Below are positions 61,293 to 64,000 of a stretch of DNA of 64,000 nt, in pieces. The stretch is from Lepidostoma basale. Taxonomy: Eukaryota; Arthropoda; Insecta; Trichoptera; Lepidostomatidae. The DNA lies in the NCBI GenBank assembly GCA_022606425.2, contig JAHDVF020001374.1:471786-535785 (forward strand), written 5' to 3'. The notes beneath the pieces are model-generated. The model ran no database searches. It was given only the letters and a program-made list of their open reading frames with translations, and was not told the origin of the DNA. The position numbers and the translations under genes were made by a program. Position 1 is the first letter of the stretch, and every line of letters starts with the position of its first letter.

Positions 61293-61998
61293 GGTAGTAG
61301 TCTGGTAACTTAAGCCGATTTTCAGGTCTTTTTTGGGGGGCGTTTTTTTGTAGGAAAATAAAAATGAATCGTTTTGGAAATATGGGATGTTTTTATTTAC
61401 ATATTAAAGATACAAAAAAAATTGTTTTTGAAAAAATTTAATAGTTCATTATTATTATTATTATTATTAATCGAAGTTGGCACCTCGAAAAAAAAAGCGC
61501 GTGAGTGCCCGGGTGATTTTGGCTCTTGATGTTATCTGAAATAAAAAATTCTTGAAAATTCTTAATCTAAAGACATGTCATTCTGGTCGGAACTACAGAA
61601 GTTAAATTTCATGGATAAATAACAAAACGGCGGACTTTGAAAAAAAAGTCAAAAAAGGGGTTGTAAAATAAAAAGTTAGGGGTGAAAAAATGTCTCGGTA
61701 GTTCTGACGAGAATGACATGTCTTTATATTAAGAATTTTCCAAAATTATTGATTTCATATAACATCAAGAGCCAAAATTACCCGGGCCACCCACGCGCTT
61801 TTTTTCGAGGTGTCAACTTCGATTAATAATAATAATAATAATAATAAACTATTAAATTTTTTCAAATATTTTTTTTTGTATTCTTAATATGTAAATAAAA
61901 ACATCCTAAAATTCCAAAACGATTCATTTTTATTTTCCTACAAAAAAACGCCCCCCAAAAAAGACATGAAAATCGGCTTAAGTTACCAGACTACTAGC
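61293..61998. mobile_element. 706-bp near-perfect palindrome with TTAA target
   Basis: TTAA at 61289-61292 and 61999-62002. The arms, each about 300 bp, begin ggtagtagtctggtaactta and gctagtagtctggtaactta (right end reversed) and run through gggggcgtttttttgtagg, (ATT)n, agttggcacctcgaaaaaaa, gcgcgtg and aagacatgtcattctgg to a centre of about 90 bp near 61610-61690. No ORF. Even the microsatellite is mirrored, showing the arms diverged only slightly. Confidence 0.9.
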
Positions 61999-62004
61999 TT
62001 AAAT

Positions 62005-62850
62005 GTAACAGGAACATTATTTACGGCCGTTGCGGATTTCTCAAATCATTTTTAATGTTTAAAAATATGATAACATTTTCTTTCATATTTTCGTTTTATT
62101 CCACGTGTTTTTTTAGTTTGGGTCAGTTTTGGGAGTTCGCGACCATCTTTTAGTGTAATGTTCTACCAGAAACAAGCTGCCGATGGAAATCGTTGGAAAC
62201 TAGAATAATATTTGGATTAAATGTATATATGTATAATGTATATATAATCTGAAGCCAATTTTTAAAATTTGTTTTAATATCATTGGGTTATATAAACGAA
62301 ATTCATTGTTTGAAACGCGATTGTATGTTTTAAAAATGTAATGCAATACGTTTTAGTAATGTGATAGATAAGAGATACGTTTGTTTTTCCTCTTTATATA
62401 AAAAGTCTGTTATTTAATGTAAGGATTTTTTTTACGTAAGTATTTCACTTAGATCTGTTGAATAAAGCCGAACCTCTCAAAGAAATTGGTGTAATTATTT
62501 TGAAAGAATTCTCTGAGAGAGGCAATCTTAAAGAGATTTATCTGACGTTACAGTGATTAAAATGGATCTGTGACATTAATCTAGTGTAGTTTGAATTTAT
62601 TCTAGAACTGAGTTAGTTATATATATTATATAATGAATCCAATGTCGGTTCTTATCATTTAATATCCATAAAAATAAATACTTTAATGCAGATTTGTTTA
62701 GTTAGCAGTGAAACTGGATAATTAACTCAATTTAGTATAAACAAGAAATGAGATGTACTCGTATATAAGAGATTACGATTTAAAAAAAATATGATTTTTT
62801 ACATGCAAAAATATAATGCACCATTAATTATAGAAACAAATATATATTTG
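62005..62850. other. Unrecognised AT-rich stretch
   Basis: No feature seen apart from a small mirrored motif near 62465-62530 (cctctcaaagaaattggtg versus ctctgagagaggcaat). Confidence 0.35.
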
Positions 62851-62854
62851 ATAA

Positions 62855-63390
62855 AAAATATCTTTTCACGTATCTGGGAAGCATGTTTACAAGAGACGGA
62901 AAAATGGAGAAACATATCGAAAGAAGGGTTGGTGCTGGGAATAAAATAAATGGCGCACTCAAAGTCATTACTGCAAATAGAAATATATCCACAGAAGCAA
63001 AGATGGCAGTACACAATGGAATCCTAGTGCAACCCTCATGTATGAAAGTAAAGCTTGGAGCTGGCAAAAGAAGGATGAAAGCAGGATAAACGCCGTAGAA
63101 ATGTGATCACTAAGGAAAACGTTGTATGATGAAATACCGAACGATGAAATAAGAAAGAAATGTAAGGTGTATGACTGCATCATGGATAAAATTAAAAAAG
63201 GATCCCTGAGATGGTTTGGACTTGTGGAACGAATGGATGAGAGTAGAATGGTTAAAAAGTAGTACACAAGCCGCATGAGTGGAAAAAGAAGCCGACAACG
63301 ACCGAGGAAAACATGGCATGACCAAATTAATCCTCTCTGCCTACCCCTGCGGAGAAATGGCGTGATGGTCAGTTAGTTAGTTATCTCTTT
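62855..63390 (+). pseudogene. RTE-a copy with internal deletion and (GTTA)n tail
   Basis: Plus strand: FTYLGSMFTRDGKMEKHIER, RVGAGNKINGALKVITANRN, ISTEAKMAVHNGILVQPSCM, then SWQKKDESRINAVEM, SLRKTLYDEIPNDEIRKKCK, GSLRWFGLVERMDESRMVKK, PRKTWHDQIN. The frame then jumps directly to the last codons before the hairpin (cctctctgcctacccctgcg), deleting GHVRSRR..RDRVVWR. It ends gcgtgatggtcagttagtta. Confidence 0.85.
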
Positions 63391-63394
63391 ATGT

Positions 63395-64000
63395 GTTTTA
63401 TTTTTGGTTCCTATCGCAATTATGAAATGTGAAATGCCAAAAAACCGTGACTATAAGAAAAGCAAGTGGAATAAAATTGAAAAACTATAAATAGTATATA
63501 CGCACGTAATAGTTATATAGTTTTCAAGTTTTGTAAGAGCATTTAAACACATGCATCTTTAGAAATAACTTTAAAATATAGCTACTGTAAAAATAATAAA
63601 TTAAAACTGAGTTTACTTTTTTAAACATCAAACTAACATCAATTACTTAGTATATTTGTTCGTTAAGTGAATTTATTTACACTATTTGAAACGTACTCGT
63701 ATAGCGTGGCGTCCTGTTTTTTCCCTTTGAACATACGATATTTCCGACTCTGATTATACTCGCATGTTCAGTAGCGGAAATCACAAACTTTGTCCTATGT
63801 ACATGAAGTATAGAATGTTGTCTAAATGAGAGACGTTTACTAAGAAAATGGAACTGAGATGGCAACATTCGTTTGTGTGGATATTTTCATCAATATTGAC
63901 TTTTGGTAAGGGGCGCTGCGGGAGTTTATTAATATCAGATGCGGCTTGGAATGTATGGAACGGGTTAAGCTGGCGTATTTACTGAACTAAGCATAAAATG
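63395..64000. other. Unrecognised stretch to window end
   Basis: No supported feature. 63860-64000 is slightly G+C-richer (ggtaaggggcgctgcgggag) and might belong to something outside the window. Confidence 0.35.

Noticed and set aside
61449..61850. Mirrored ATT and AAT runs as independent microsatellites
   Set aside because: They are complementary positions of the two arms of one palindrome.

Overview
This window looks like gene-poor, A+T-rich insect nuclear DNA. A moth or butterfly is the best guess. That rests on the degraded non-LTR retrotransposon proteins, whose C-termini (for example a run ending SAYPSGETA-stop) resemble ones I associate with Lepidoptera, and on a few GCGCCATCT motifs. 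It is inference, not proof. There is no bacterial-style gene organisation, no rRNA, no true tRNA gene and no CRISPR. I see no complete gene and no complete mobile element.

The window is a mosaic of dead elements. (1) At least eight families of 5'-truncated non-LTR retrotransposons, probably RTE/BovB-like, are labelled here RTE-a to RTE-k. Almost all are 3' pieces of the reverse-transcriptase ORF; only four pieces still show RT motifs (RTE-b at 47.9 and 52 kb, RTE-g at 19-20.5 kb, RTE-e at 54-55 kb). (2) A non-autonomous family (SINE-T) shares its last ~60 bp with RTE-a. (3) A tRNA-derived SINE family (SINE-D) has about eight copies. (4) Many fold-back (inverted-repeat) elements occur, several of which carry a hammerhead-ribozyme-like signature in their arms. 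(5) DNA-transposon derivatives include two hAT-like elements with 8-bp target duplications, two long TTAA-flanked palindromes, a mini-element encoding part of a DUF4817-like helix-turn-helix transposase, and a short TIR element. (6) One Jockey/CR1-like fragment is present.

Layout: 0.7-7.1 kb holds a striking A-B-A duplication whose middle block is a copy of sequence 4.8 kb away, with 3-4 bp of junction homology. 7-8.7 kb: SINE-T, RTE-c and an old repeat. 9.5-10.1 kb: hAT. 11.3-14.2 kb: RTE-b, SINE-T, RTE-d and two fold-backs, one with a perfect 14-bp target duplication. 14.6-17.3 kb: mostly unrecognised. 17.8-21.6 kb: RTE-h, RTE-f, RTE-g split by SINE-T, and a hAT carrying two nested insertions. 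22-28 kb: SINEs, RTE pieces and unique AT-rich DNA. 28.8-32.5 kb: fold-backs interrupted by a SINE and by an RTE-f copy. 33-46.5 kb: scattered RTE pieces and palindromes. 47-57.5 kb: three candidate host exons (minus strand near 47.0-47.2 kb; plus strand near 52.9-53.1 and 57.1-57.5 kb) among further repeats. 58-63.4 kb: Jockey-like piece, more hammerhead-like fold-backs, a 706-bp TTAA palindrome and a final RTE-a copy.

Functionally little works together except as parasites on parasites: RTE-a probably supplied the machinery that moved SINE-T, fold-back elements serve repeatedly as landing sites for later insertions, and the fold-backs may be relics of Penelope-like or retrozyme-like retroelements. 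Family names are local to this report, and boundaries marked approximate were judged by eye.
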